NCBI GenBank assembly: GCA_946807835.1
Contig: OX327693.1
Span: 3,737,501 to 3,801,500 of the forward strand
DNA: 64,000 nucleotides
Direction: 5' to 3'
Source: Ailanthus altissimus
Taxonomy: Eukaryota; Streptophyta; Magnoliopsida; Sapindales; Simaroubaceae
Below, piece after piece: positions 44,356 through 56,809 of the stretch. Position numbers and translations under genes: made by a program. How positions within the stretch are numbered: the first letter of the stretch is position 1; each line of letters begins with the position of its first letter. The notes under the pieces were generated by a model. That model searched no databases and was not told where the DNA came from. It worked only from the letters and a program-made list of their open reading frames with translations.

Positions 44356-47300
44356 AACTCTTAAGCTGTAATGTGCGAGGGTTGGCAACCCTTGCATATT
44401 CCATATCCTGCAATCTCTATTGCAAGACCACTGTCTAGAGGTGATCTTCCTCATGGAAACACGGGCATACAAACAAAGATTGAAAGATCTTAGAGTGAAA
44501 CTTGGATTTATAAGAAAACTTGTTGTAGAAAGAGTCGGATGCAGTGGCGGCCTAGTACTGTTATGGACAGATAAGGTAGACATATCCCTTCTATCCTACT
44601 CTCGTTTTCATTTTAATGTCTTTATTTTAGGATCGAGGAAAAATTGGCGCTTTACAGGCTTTTATGGCCACCCTGAATCATCTCAGCCTGTTCATTCTTA
44701 GAAACTCCTGCGACGCCTATGTTCCCTGTCTACCTTCCTGTGGGTATGAGAGGGAGGGACTTGAATGAAATCCTTCAAATTCCTAAAAAATATGGTGGTT
44801 TGCCTCATCCTTCCTACCTTATGCAGAACTTCAGAAATGCTATTGATGACCACGGCCTAGTAGAAATCAAATTTATTGGCCCTCCCTTCACGTGATTCTA
44901 GCTTTTTCATCCAGGAAAGACTAGACCAAATGCTCTGCTCTTTCTCTTGGCATTGTCTATTCTCTAATCCCTCCTTACAACACTTGGACTTTTGGGGCTC
45001 CAACTACTGATCGCTCTTGCTATCTATTAGCGAGATTGGTGCATCAGTTAAAAGGGGCCCACCACAACGCCCTAGCAACAGATTTCATTTTAAGGAAGCA
45101 TGGGCCGACGAAGAGGACTGCAGGAAACTTATCTCTAAAGGATGGACCCAAAATCTTTGCTCCCTCAACTCAGTTTATGTTAATCTTTTACTCATTGGGT
45201 CCCAGCTCAAAAGGTGGAACGTGGCACACTTCTATAGACTGAAAGCTGAGATCAAAGACAAAAAGAAAATTTTGGAGGCATTAAACCAGCAGACGAGTGC
45301 CCAAACCTGGCTGGATATTACAAAGATCCAGAAATCCTTAGATGCACTATTGTACAAAGAAGAGACTTACTAGAGACAACGTTCGAGGGTGCAATGGCTA
45401 AAAGCAGGCGATAAAAACTCACATTTTTTCCATTTTAAAGCATCTGGTCGGAGAAAGAAAAACTTCATCTCTGGGATTACTAACGGAGATGGAGTCTGGT
45501 GTACAGACATAACACAAACAACAAAGACCTTTCTGAAATACTTTTCTGATATCTTTACCTCCTCTAATCCCTCGAGGTCTAAAATTGATCAAGTGGTCTC
45601 TAGTGTGGAACTGAGATTATCTATGTAGAATCTCTAGTGGCTTGACTTCCCATTTCACACTCATAAGATCCGCAAGGCATTTTTTTAGATGCACGGTACA
45701 AAAACTCCAGGTAAGGACGGTATGCCAGCCTTATTCTACCAAATATTTTAGGATGTTGTTGGTCATGATATCTGCCTCGTATGCCTGGGTTTTCTCAATA
45801 ATGGGGATGATCTCAGAATGATTAATGACACGTTTATCACCCTTATCCCTAAAGTCGGTGAACCTAAAGTCTACACATATTTTCGCTCGATAAGCCTCTG
45901 CAATGTTTTGTATAAAATTATTGCAAAGGCTATGGCCAATAGACTACGTTATGTTATGAAGGATGTGATCTCTGACTCCCAGAGTGCTTTCATCCCAGGG
46001 TGTCTAATCACTGACAACGCTATAATCGGGTTTGAGTGCTTCCATGCCCTTAAACACAATAAATTCTCGATCGAAAAGTACTTGGCCTTGAAACTGGACA
46101 TGTCAAAGGCTTATGATAGGGTGGAATCGGCTTTCTTGCTGACAATGATGGGAAGATTGGGTTTCTCAGACAACTGGTGTCAAAGGATCTATCGTTGCAT
46201 CTCTTCAGTATCTTACTTTATTGTTATTAATGGCATCTCACATTGCCTTTTTTCTTCCTCACGCGAGCTCCGTCAGGGTGATCCCTTATCCCCATCTCTA
46301 TTCTTCTTTTGTGCAGAGGGGCTTTCCTCTTTATTTAAATGTGCTGAACAACGTAGGTACTTACAAGGGCTGAAATTTGGGAGTCAGGGGCCTACAATAT
46401 CCTACTTACTTTTTGCTGATGACAACTTTTTACTTACTAAGGCCTCTTTGGCCAATTGTATCTTGATCAAAGAAATTTTGAGTTCCTATGAACTCGCTTC
46501 TAGACAGCTGATCAATAACTAGAAGTCATCTATGTGTTTCGGGAATTCCATCTCAATAGAGGTTGCTGCAGAACTTGCCCATTATCTTGGGGTGGTTCAT
46601 ATCCCCTACCATAGCAAATACTTGGGACTCTCTTGTATCCCTAGTAAAAACAAACAGAATCTTTTTGCTGTGGTAAAAGATAAAGTGTGGAACAAATTGA
46701 AGGGTTAGAAGAGAAATCTTTTTTCAGCAGAGGGTCGGGAGATCCTTCTTAAAGTAGTCATCCAAGCCATTCCAATCTATATTATGAACCTGTTTAGACT
46801 CACTAAGAGCCTTATTAATGAAATCCACAGGCTTTGTGCCAGATTCATCTGGGGAGGAGATGAGAGTTTTAGGAAACTACATTGGTGTTCCTGGGATGTA
46901 CTATGCCATCACAAGAAGGATGGCAATTTGGGTTTCAGAGACCTGGCTTCTTTCAACCAAGCCACCCTCGCTAAGTAAGGATGGAGATTACTCACTTCCC
47001 CAAACTCTCTAGTTGCCAAAACCCCTCAAAGCATTTACTTTCCTAGCTCATCTTTCTTACAGGTACACCCTAAACAATCAAATTCGTAGGTTTGGAAAAG
47101 TATTATTTAGGGCAGAAACTTGTTTAAAAAAGGGCTTCGCTGGCGTATTGGCAATTGAGCAGCTGTATTAATTTATTATGACCAATGGCTCCCTTGACCC
47201 CTCTCCTTCAAACCTACCTTCCTTCCCTCACAAGCTGCCAAAGCATTCCTTAGTAACGGACTTACTCCTCCCATCTGGTTCATGGAATTCGGAACTGGTT

Positions 47301-48395
47301 CGCAATTCTTTTTTTGCCGAAGAAAGTAACTTAATCTTCAGCATCCATCGCTCTCAATACCGAGAACAGCAGATCGACTCAATCATGTGGCATTTTGACA
47401 GGCATGGTCAGTTTACTATCAAGAGTGGGTACTGGCTCTTCTATGCTGCTGACCAAGCTTATTCCAGTTCTGGCATTCCCGAGCTTCGATCTTGGTGGCA
47501 GCACATATGACATTTGAACATTCCACCTAAAATAAAACATTTCGTTTGGAGGTTTACACATGGATGGATTCCCGTATTTGCTAACCTAAAGAAGCACCAT
47601 GTTCCTATTGATGACTCCTGTAGTCGTTGTGCTAAAGGTGCTGAAAACACCATCCATGCGGTATGGTTGTGTGATACGCTAAAAAAGGTACACCGTGTTT
47701 GCTACTTTTTACATGGCATAAGTATTCATCACAATACACTTATTCTGAATCTCCTAATGGAATGCAAAGCAAGCGTAACTGTAATGGTTTTTGAAGTGCT
47801 TTTAATTCCGTTTTGGAGATTGTGGTTTATCAGAAACAAATTTGTGATGGAAAAAAAAGAGATGATGATAGATGATGTGCTCAAATGGGCCAAATGTTAC
47901 TGGTATGAATATGCTTCTCATTGTACGGACAAAATTAAACCCACTAGCATATCTAGCAACAGATGGCTAACCCCAAACCTTGGAGTAATAAAACTAAATA
48001 CTGATGTCGGCCTCTCCTCAAAACATTTTAAGGCTGGAATAGGTGCGATTCTACGCGATCACTATAGAGCTGTCTTGGCCTCTTCATCTACCCCACTACA
48101 GGAAAAACCCTTAGTAGACACTTTTGAAGCATTGACAATTCTTCGAGGGTCTTAACTTGGCCAAGATGTTGGGATTATTGGTTATTGAAGTTAAATTTGA
48201 TGCAGCAGGTATCATTTCTAACATTAACAACCACACCTACTCTTTTTCAAAATTGGAGACGGTTCTTCATGACATTAAAATAATTTTTTTATCCTTTAAT
48301 TTTTGCTCTTTTAATTACTCTCATCGATCCACTAATTGAGTGGCACATGAATTAGCACAAATTGCATTAAACAAAAGTTCAAAGACTATTTAATT
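44352..48395 (+). pseudogene. LINE ORF2 (endonuclease-RT-RNase H), frameshifted
   Basis: The start MKLLSCNVRGL at 44352 is the usual start of a plant L1 endonuclease; after a frame change the domain continues at 44420 (VIFLMETRAYKQR). Reverse transcriptase is best preserved at 45818-46522, with the D-M-S-K-A-Y-D-R-V box, RQGDPLSP and F-A-D-D at 46412-46423. A zinc-binding RT domain follows (47514: PPKIKHFVWR, then CSRC and C-x-x-C type residues). RNase H-like sequence spans 47970-48390, with N-T-D-V-G where N-T-D-G is usual. At least four frame changes or stops. Confidence 0.9.
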
Positions 48396-48490
48396 CAAAA
48401 AAGTCTCACATCAGTGTGACCATCTTGTATTTGAGGGGTATACTCCTCCCCTTTGAATTAATCTATTCACTATTTGAATTTCAATTAAAA

Positions 48491-48508
48491 AAAAGAAGAA
48501 ATATGCAG
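48491..48508 (+). repeat. target-site duplication of the LINE, right copy
   Basis: AAAAGAAGAAATATGCAG, identical to 41702-41719. Confidence 0.92.
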
Positions 48509-49737
48509 AGGATGCATGTATATGTGGTCTGGTTAGTTTAATTTAAAGCCAACAAGTAGCATATAACCCTATTGGCAGGTTGTTTATTTTCTGTTTGTTT
48601 GTTTTCAAAATTTGGCTTCTATTTGCGTAGAGTATTAATGATACACATGTATACGATTTTGTAATCTAATACGTAAAAGAGCGACGCTAGACTGTTAGCA
48701 TCGATCGATCCATGATATATTTATTATTTAAAACTCAATCATATTTTTCTAATAAAGAAAATTTCACTGTTGATCCGAGGCAAAAAAATTTCTTTCACCG
48801 CAGTCAAAAATTTTAAATTATAATAATAAAAATTATAATATTTTTTTTATTTTGTCCTTATTTATATAATTGCAAAATACATATTTTTTATTTGTTATAA
48901 TTAATTAAATTAATAAATAAATTTAATAAAAAATTTACTTTTATAAAAAATAATTAAAATTAATTATTTACATAAAAATTTATTTTATAAAGTTTTGCAA
49001 AAAAATCCATTGATGCGCGCATTAGTTGGCCATTTGCTTTTGTTTTTTAATTTTATTTTTTATTTATAAATTAATTTAAATAATAAATTAAAAATACAAT
49101 TTTAATTAAAAAATGTAAATAATAAAAATTAAAATTTTTTTATTAGTTTTAAATAATAAATTAAATAGATTTAAAAAAATAAAAATTTAATTTAATTAGG
49201 GTTTAAGATAGACATTTATGGTTTATGATTTAGTGTTCAAAGTTTAGAGCCAAGGGTTTCGGGATATAGAACTCAAGCTTTATGATTTAAGGGTCACGGT
49301 TCAAGGTTCATGGTTTAGTATTTATGGGTCACACTCAGGATTTATTTTTTAAATTAATTATTTTATTTTTTAATTTAGTATTAAAATTTTAATTTTTAAT
49401 TGATTTACAAAAAAAAGAAAAAACAATTTGCCAAGCGCATCAACCTGACACTTGCCAAGGTGATGCGAGTGCATCAGACCCATTTTATATTATGTCATTG
49501 CTTTTATATTTTTCTAAATTCATTTTTAGATTTTTATTTTTCTGAATAATTACTAGAAATACATAATTTTAGTATTTGGTAAAAAGAAGAAATTATCCCT
49601 GTAAATTCAACATCTGACTCTTTTGTCATTTTATTACTTGCATACAATAGCGTATACTTGCTCTTAATTATAAGATATAAAAATATCGTATCAGCCCTCC
49701 TATGATGATCCACCGATAAAAACAACTAAACTGTGTC
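48509..49737. other. AT-rich sequence with a degenerate GGTTTA-type minisatellite
   Basis: No gene. 49196-49335 is a set of imperfect repeats of the type gggtttaagat/atggtttatgattta/ggtttagtattta, flanked by A/T-rich arms. The outer parts (49008-49040 and 49425-49480) contain gatgcgc and ttggc in opposite orientation, so the whole could be a decayed MITE. Confidence 0.45.
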
Positions 49738-49929
49738 TTGAAATTTGAAATCCAATAATGTATATTTGGAGTCTATTTGCCATCGATCCCCAGTGGCAGA
49801 TGATCATTAATGACTAGTTGCCACCTAATTTTTTTTAATTTGAATTTATTAAATTTATTTTAAATTTATTTTATTGCTCAGAGTTCTGTATTGTATGTAT
49901 AGAAAATAAATAAATTTAATGCAATAAAA

Positions 49930-50003
49930 TACTTGTAGCACAATGTTTAAAGTGCTTGATTTTTAGTCAAAGATCTTGAGTTCGAGTCCTAACAAATTTG
50001 TTT
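49930..50003 (+). repeat. tRNA-like SINE head, unit 1
   Basis: A-box-like tagcacaatgtttaaag and B-box-like gagttcgagtcct, with a recognisable anticodon-type arm (cttga...tcaaa). T-stem pairing is poor, so it is a tRNA-derived repeat or pseudogene, not a tRNA gene. Confidence 0.55.
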
Positions 50004-50493
50004 GGCTATATTTTGAAAATACAAGGGTATAATACTATTTGTCACTTATTTGGTAGTTAAACGATGATTTTTTCCTATTGACCATTATACCAAATAGAAA
50101 CCATGGGGTCACTTGATCCTTTTAAAACCTTAAAAATTTGCAAGTCTTTTTTGAAAACATTTAGGGTCTAGTGTCCTTTACCCCCTACAGAAATGGGAAA
50201 CAATTTTTTTAATATAAATAATTATGAAAATTATACTTGTTAAATTAGTCTTGAATCAAATAATTATTGTTAAAAAATTCTAATTTTTGGATTCCCAAGA
50301 AATGTTAAAAACCTTACAAAAACTTTTAAAAACAAATCATGAAATACTAGTTAATTATTTTAATCTTAAAGGAAGCCACCAACTATCTGCCCTTGAATTT
50401 TAAATTTATTCAAAAAAACTTTTGTTATATTAAATTATTGAAAAAAAAATTAATGTTAGCAAATTTTAATTCTATAAGTAATTATAAGAGATT

Positions 50494-51315
50494 TGTTAGA
50501 ATTTGATGATTTTAAATTACAGTTGAGTTTAATTTTAAGTTGGAGATTAAAAAAGAGTTGATACAAGATATAATATGCACTGGATGTACAAGAAAGGAAT
50601 AGAAATGGAGAATCAAAAGTTAAGGCGCAAAAGCATAAAGAGAAAATTTCTAAATGTGAGTGTCGTGGCATTGAAATCAAAACACCTAGCATTATGAGGT
50701 TAGATACTGAGTGTTGTGGCACTAGATTGAGATAGCACTAGCGTCATCGCACTGGCTTTTAAGCACAATGGCACCCACTTTTAAAAACTCACAATTTTAG
50801 ATTTCTTTGCACGATTGAGTTAATTTTAGATTTTCTTTCTACATGAACTCTTATTCTAATAAAAAATTCTAGACCTTTTTAGATCCTATATAAATTCTTA
50901 TAATTAATTAGAATTAGCAATACATCAACAAGAGAGAGAATAAAGGTTTGGATAGCTCTGGCACTAGGAATAAGCGTGGAAGAGTGCTATGAAGTAATTA
51001 AGCACTAGGCATAAGCATTGGATAGATCATTTAGGAGTTCATCTATTAATGTATTCCTTAATAATCTTTTGTGTTAATTCTTTGTGAACTAGTTAATAAA
51101 AAAAATAAAGATTTGTGATCCACTATAAACACAAGTGATATTGCTGAATCATGTATATTTTTATGCCTTATGTGATTGATTGTTGTCTCTATTATGAATT
51201 TAATTTTATTATTCTTGTGTTTATTTATGGTGAAGTCATTTGCAAGAGCTTTAAGATTTTAGAATATTAAATACCGGCCCAAAAACTATTTGTTCTCTAT
51301 AAAATGTTCCTAACA
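50494..51315. mobile_element. solo LTR with perfect 5-bp target duplication
   Basis: 822 bp starting TGTTAGAATTTG and ending CCTAACA, flanked by agatt on both sides (50489-50493 and 51316-51320). It aligns with the LTRs at 55285-56124 and 56810-57667. The sister unit near 52440 shows the same host sequence with a single agatt and no LTR. The interior has repeated ...GTGGCACT... motifs. Confidence 0.92.
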
Positions 51316-51805
51316 AGATTAATATTTATAATCAATCCATTTTTTTTATAATGTTAAATTCAATAATGGAGTAACATATAATTTCTTTAAATTCTACGAG
51401 TTGTTTTGAAATTCCACAACCATAAAGAAGATGAAAATTTTCATTAGACTCGTCCATGGCTTTAACATACTTAATTCTATGGAACTTAAATTGGGACCCA
51501 TATTTCAAATTTAAAGATGAATAGTTTGTCACCAATAATGGGTAACATGTTATTTTCATAAATTGTACGTGTTTTTTTTAAATTTTATAACAATAAAGAA
51601 GATACAATTTGTCATTACAGACTCTGGGCTAGTTCTAACTTAAATAAATATTGGGACTTTGATTTAAATCGAGGTTAAATAAATATATAAGAAAATAATT
51701 TAGTAGGTTATAGTTTATTTTATTATTAATATATTTTAATTTTAATTTATTATTTAGGGTACTGTATTGTATGTATAAAAAATAACTAAATTTAATGTTA
51801 ATAAA

Positions 51806-51935
51806 GTATTTATAATATAATAGTTAAGGTGCTTGATTTATAGCAAAATATTTTAAGTTTTGTAAGTTAGTTAAAGTACTTATTTTTAGCCAAATGTTTT
51901 GTATTTGAATCCTACTAAATACATATTTTTATTCA
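51806..51935 (+). repeat. tRNA-like head with internal duplication, unit 2
   Basis: The A-box-like part (aatagttaaggtgcttga) is followed by a second copy of the middle (tagttaaagtacttatttttagcc) before the B-box-like tatttgaatccta. Unit 5 (58205-58325) has the same duplication; units 1, 3 and 4 do not. Confidence 0.6.
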
Positions 51936-53021
51936 TTTATTTTAAAAATATAAATATATAATAATATTTTCTGTTTATTTGATAGTTAAAAGATAATTTT
52001 GTTATTTTAATTATTAAATCAAATAAAAACCCTTTTTTAATGGGGCTAAACTTTTTGAAACTTTAAAATTTTGGAAGTCTTTTATGAAAAAACTCGTGCC
52101 CCCTTTACCCTTTAAAGCTTTAAAATGGGAAATTTTTTTAATATAAATAAATAAGAAAGTTATACTTGTTAAATTGGTCTTGAATTAAATAATGATCGTT
52201 AAAAAAAATCTAATTTTTGGATTCCGATAAATATTAAAAACTTTACAGAAATTAAAAAAATTTATTAAATATTAGCAAGGCTTTGATAATTATTTTAATC
52301 TTTAAGGGAAACCATCAACTATCTGCCCTTGAATTTCAAAATATTCAAAAAACTTTTGTTATCTTAAATTACTCAAAAAAAAAAAAACTTTAATATTAGC
52401 AAAATTTAGTTCTATAAGTGATTATAAGAGATTATTATTTATAGTCAATATAATTTTTTTTTTAATAATGTTAAATTCAACAATGGAGTAACATATAATT
52501 TTTTTTTAAAGAAATCCTACAAATTGTTTTGAAATTTCATAACTATAAAGAAGATGAAAATTGCCATTAAAGACTCAACAATGGGCTATATTAAATTCTA
52601 TCAAACTTAAATAAATATTGAGACCTATATTTAAAATGAATTTATAAATGAACAGCTTGTCACCAATAATGGGTAACATATGATTTTCATAAATTGTATG
52701 AGTTATTTTAAATTTCATAGCAATAAAAGAAGATACAATTTGTCATTAAAGACTCAACCATGAGCTAGTTCTCACTAAATCCTATTGAACTTAAATAATT
52801 ATTAAGACCCAAAACGAACGTTAAAGATAAATAGGTTGTTGCCGTCTCGTTCGGAAAGCTCGTACAATGCTAGAAATTATGTTGGTACAAAGAGGTCTTT
52901 ATGCTTCACATAATAATATAAAAAATAATAATAATTTAATAGGTTATGTAATTTATTATATTATTTATTATTTAATTTATTATTTAAAATACTATATTAG
53001 ATGTATAGAAAATATTAATAA

Positions 53022-53092
53022 AGTACTTGTAGTATAATGGTTAAGGTGTTTAATTTTTAATTAAAAATTTTGAGTTTGAATCTTACAAAGTG
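53022..53092 (+). repeat. tRNA-like head, unit 3
   Basis: A-box-like tagtataatggttaagg and B-box-like gagtttgaatctt. The best A box of the set. Confidence 0.55.
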
Positions 53093-53133
53093 CATATTTT
53101 TATCTCTTTATTTTAAAAATATAAGGATATAAT

Positions 53134-53862
53134 TAGGGGTGATAAAATAGGTTATGACATGAATTTTCAACATGAATTTGACAGGCTTTTAGTCAATATG
53201 TGTAAAGTTAAATTGACACGATTAATAAATAGGTTAAATTTGTATTATTTGTTTATTAATTATGTTAAATATGTGTTTAAACTCTACGATTCATAAATTC
53301 ATGTAAGACATGTTATTGTTTAATTTATTGTTGAACTAAATAAACTAATTTGTGATTCGTTTATAAACAAATACATAATTTATTCGTTTAAGACATAAAT
53401 TCAATTATAAAATTAAAAATAAAAATCATAAATGCAACTTCTTCTACTCACTAAACTATTATACACAATATTTTATTTTCTTAATCGTGTTTTAGAATAA
53501 TTCTATTATTAGATACATTAAATACTTAATTTTTGATTTTATTAATTGTGACTTAAACATACTTAATCATATTAAAAGAATCAAATATTTTGAGTAAACA
53601 AATCGAATTTGGTATTATTATGCATTTAAATGAATATAATCGTAAATGAATCGAATTGTATATAATCATATAAATGAATTAATTTTGATCTATTTATTTA
53701 AAAGTGTCTAATTGCGTAATTCAAATATTAAATGAATCGAATCTATATTTAAGTATATAATTTGTTTACATAAATGAATCGTATATGAATATAAAAAAAA
53801 TTTGTTAATACCTTATGTGATATAATACAAATACGATTTATTTACACAAATTGTCACTCTTA
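53134..53862. mobile_element. hAT-like MITE, 729 bp
   Basis: Ends TAGGGGTGATAA and TTGTCACTCTTA form a 12-bp terminal inverted repeat with three mismatches, near the hAT AGGGGTG consensus. The flanking 8-bp duplication is gatataat (53126-53133) and agtataat (53863-53870), two changes. Units 1, 2 and 4 have the uninterrupted sequence at this place. Inside, aaatgaatcg and cgattcat motifs recur on both sides, as in non-autonomous hAT elements. No transposase. Confidence 0.8.
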
Positions 53863-54159
53863 AGTATAATAATATTTTTTATTTATTTAATAGTAAAAAA
53901 CTAATTTTTTTTTATTTTTATCATTAAATTAGACAAAAATTATGTTATGACAAGAATTTATATGGCCTTTTCGGAATCTCAAAGGCTTGCAAGTTTTTTG
54001 AAAAACTTCGGAGATACCAATATCCTTTCCTCATTAAAGAAATGGGAATTTTTTTTAAATATAACTAGTTATAAAAATTATACTTGTTAAATTAGTCTTG
54101 AATCTAATAATGATTGTAAAAAAGAAAATCTAATTTTCAAATTCCAAGAAATAGTAAGG

Positions 54160-54506
54160 AGAAGACTAATTATAGTATTTTTTTATAGTTTACTTGTGAT
54201 TCGTAACAGAGCGGGGCTATTTAAATTCAAAAATTTTACTTTCATCACTCTGAACTTTCTATATTTTCAAAAATAACTTGATAAAATGGTAAACACAATT
54301 AAAAAAAAATTATAATAGTTTTTCAAGTATAATGCTTTTGTAGAAAAATTAAATGGATTAGTAATTTTATTCTGATTTCGCAGGTGGGCTTCCATAAAGT
54401 TAAGTGTTCATGTGCTGGCCCGAGTTGAACAAACAGTGAGAAGAAACGCGAGTGAAACTCAACTAATTGGAGAATCAATTGGTGAAAATAATTACACTAT
54501 CGCACA
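54160..54506. other. sequence not shared with the repeat units
   Basis: Separates the truncated unit 3 from the second block. It includes a slightly GC-richer tract (54380-54460). Nothing recognised. Confidence 0.5.
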
Positions 54507-54711
54507 AATTTTGAAATTTGAATTTTAATAATGTAAATTTAGATTTCATTTGCTATTGAATATCGGTGGCCAACAGCCACCAATTACTCGTTGCCGCCTG
54601 GTTCTTTTTAATTTTAATTTGTTAAATTTATTTTATTTATTTTTTATTTAATGCTTTAAATTATTATTCAAGGTGTTAGTATTATATGTATTGAAAATAA
54701 ATAAAATTAAA

Positions 54712-54780
54712 ATACTTATAGCACAATGATTAAAGTATTTGATTTCTAGTCAAAAATTTTGAGTACAAGTCTTATTAATT
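54712..54780 (+). repeat. tRNA-like head, unit 4
   Basis: A-box-like tagcacaatgattaaag and B-box-like gagtacaagtctt. Same layout as unit 1. Confidence 0.5.
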
Positions 54781-55284
54781 GCATATTTTTTTTTCTCCAT
54801 TTTAAAAATAGTGGAGCATAACACTATTTTTCATCCACGATAATTTGTTATTTTTATTATTAAATTAGATAAAAATTGTATTATGACCAAACTCTCTATA
54901 GTCTTTTTAAAATTTTGGAGATTTGTAAATTTCTTTTAAAAAAAACTTTGGAGTCTAATGTCTTTTACACTTTAAAGAAATGAGAAACGTTTTTTTAATA
55001 TAAATAATTATAAAAATTGTACTTGTTAAATTAGTCTTGAATCAAATAATGATGGTAAAAAACTTAAACTTTTTGGATTCCAAGAAATATTATAAACTTT
55101 ACAAAAATAAATTATTAAATATTAGCAAAGACTTTGTTAACTATTGTAATCTCAAAGGAAACCACCAACTATTTGCCCTTGAATTTTAAATTTATTCAAA
55201 AAAACTTTTGTTATCTTAAATTCCTAAAAATAGAAAACCTTTAATGTTAGCAAAATTTAACTCTATAAGTGATAATAAGAGAGT

Positions 55285-56124
55285 TGTTAGAATTTGACAA
55301 TTTAAAATTAAGGTTGAATTTAATTTTAAGTTGAAGAGTAACGAAGAGTCGACAGGAGTTCGAGTTCGCATTGGATGTATAAAAAATGAATAAAACAAAG
55401 AGTTAAAAGTGAGAAAATGCGTAAAAGTACGAGAACAAAATTTTCAGATATGAGCTTCATGGCTCTAGATTTTAAGCGTTGTGACACTGAAATTAAAACA
55501 CCTAGCGCTATGGCACTGGATCAGGATCACAGTAACACTTTAACACTGACTTTTGAGTGTCGTGACACTCACTTTTGGGAGACTAGCGATTTTAGGTTTC
55601 TTCATATGTTTAAGTCCATTTTGGACTTTTTTTTGTGGGCTCTTATTTTAACAAGAAATAGGTATCTTAGGTCGTTTTAGAGCCTATATAAACCATTGTA
55701 ATTTATTAGAATTAATAATGCTTTAACAAGAGAGAAAATAGAGGGTTGGGACAGTTTTGACACTATGCATAAATGCTAAAAAGTGCCATAGAGTGCTTGA
55801 GCGTTGGGCATAGACATAAGAAAGCATTGGGTAGATCTTTTAAGAGCTCATCTATTAATGTATTCCTTGGTAATCTCTTGTATTAATTCTTTGTGAACTG
55901 GCTAAAAGAAGAACTGAAGATCTATGATCCACTATAGACATAAGTGATTATTGCTGAACCTATGTATTATTTTGCTTTATATGATTAATCGTTATCTCTA
56001 TTGTATGTTTGATTTTATTATTCTTATTTTACTTGTGGTTGAAATCTTTTGTAAGTGATTTACAGTTTTAGAGTGCTAAATTATGACTTAAGAGGTATTT
56101 AATCCTAGAAGTTTTTTTTCAATA
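55285..56124 (+). repeat. 5' LTR of the non-autonomous element
   Basis: Starts TGTTAGAATTTG and ends TCAATA, two bases before the primer site. The 88-codon frame at 55417-55680 lies in it and is not a gene. Confidence 0.88.
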
Positions 56125-56809
56125 AGTGGTATCAGAGCTATGGTTAAGGTCAATTGCCATGTATAGGTTATATAACCATTGTGTCTCATAAGTATGAAGA
56201 CAAAAGAAATAAGGGAAAAGGATCAAGAGCCTAGTAGTATAGTAAGGCTATAACTGTAAAAAATGGTCGAGAATAGAGATTGAAGAGCAATTAGAGAGAG
56301 AGAGAGGTAAGATGGAGATGCTTTAATTAGTCTATAAATATGACTTGAAGTTACAGAATCCTTGAAGGCTTTTTGAATAAGTAATACAGAAGGTATTTTT
56401 TAAGTGTCTATAGGTAAGAAGCATAGTTAAGGCTATGTGTTTGATAGCAACGTTGTAGAGTCTCCATATGGGTTTGTTGAGGGAATGCAGATAAAGAGGC
56501 AACATTAGAGATTATCTCATTAGGGTTACAAAGGATGGAAGAGAATGTATAGTAAGGGGACTATTAGCAGGGATAATATATATTCATAGAGGTAATATGA
56601 TGGTGTATAGGTAACACTAAAAATCATGAATGAAGATCGCCCGAGGAGAGCTGTATTCAGAATTTTTGAAGACTAAAGTCATTAGCCTTAAAAGATTTAA
56701 GTCTGAATATAAGACTTAACTGAATTAATGCTAGATCAATTGACCGTTGGTTGAGGAGGGAAGAGATTCAGGACTAATTCTTAAAGAGATTTTGAATAAA
56801 ATAGGGGAT

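Larger units (their letters stand above)
41720..48490 (+). mobile_element. full-length L1-type LINE retrotransposon, inactivated
   Basis: The 6771-bp element is flanked by an 18-bp perfect duplication and ends in a short A-rich tail (tcaattaaaa, then the A's shared with the duplication). It holds ORF1 (DUF4283 and CCHC zinc knuckle, basic C-terminus) and ORF2 (endonuclease, reverse transcriptase, zinc-binding RT C-domain, RNase H), the layout of plant L1. Perfect duplications with clearly mutated ORFs suggest it may have been copied from an already defective source or decayed since. Confidence 0.93.

Noticed and set aside
50456..50722. 88-codon minus-strand frame
   Set aside because: Spans the boundary of the solo LTR; not conserved in sister LTRs.
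55417..55680. 87-codon plus-strand frame in an LTR
   Set aside because: Interrupted in the other two LTR copies; no domain.
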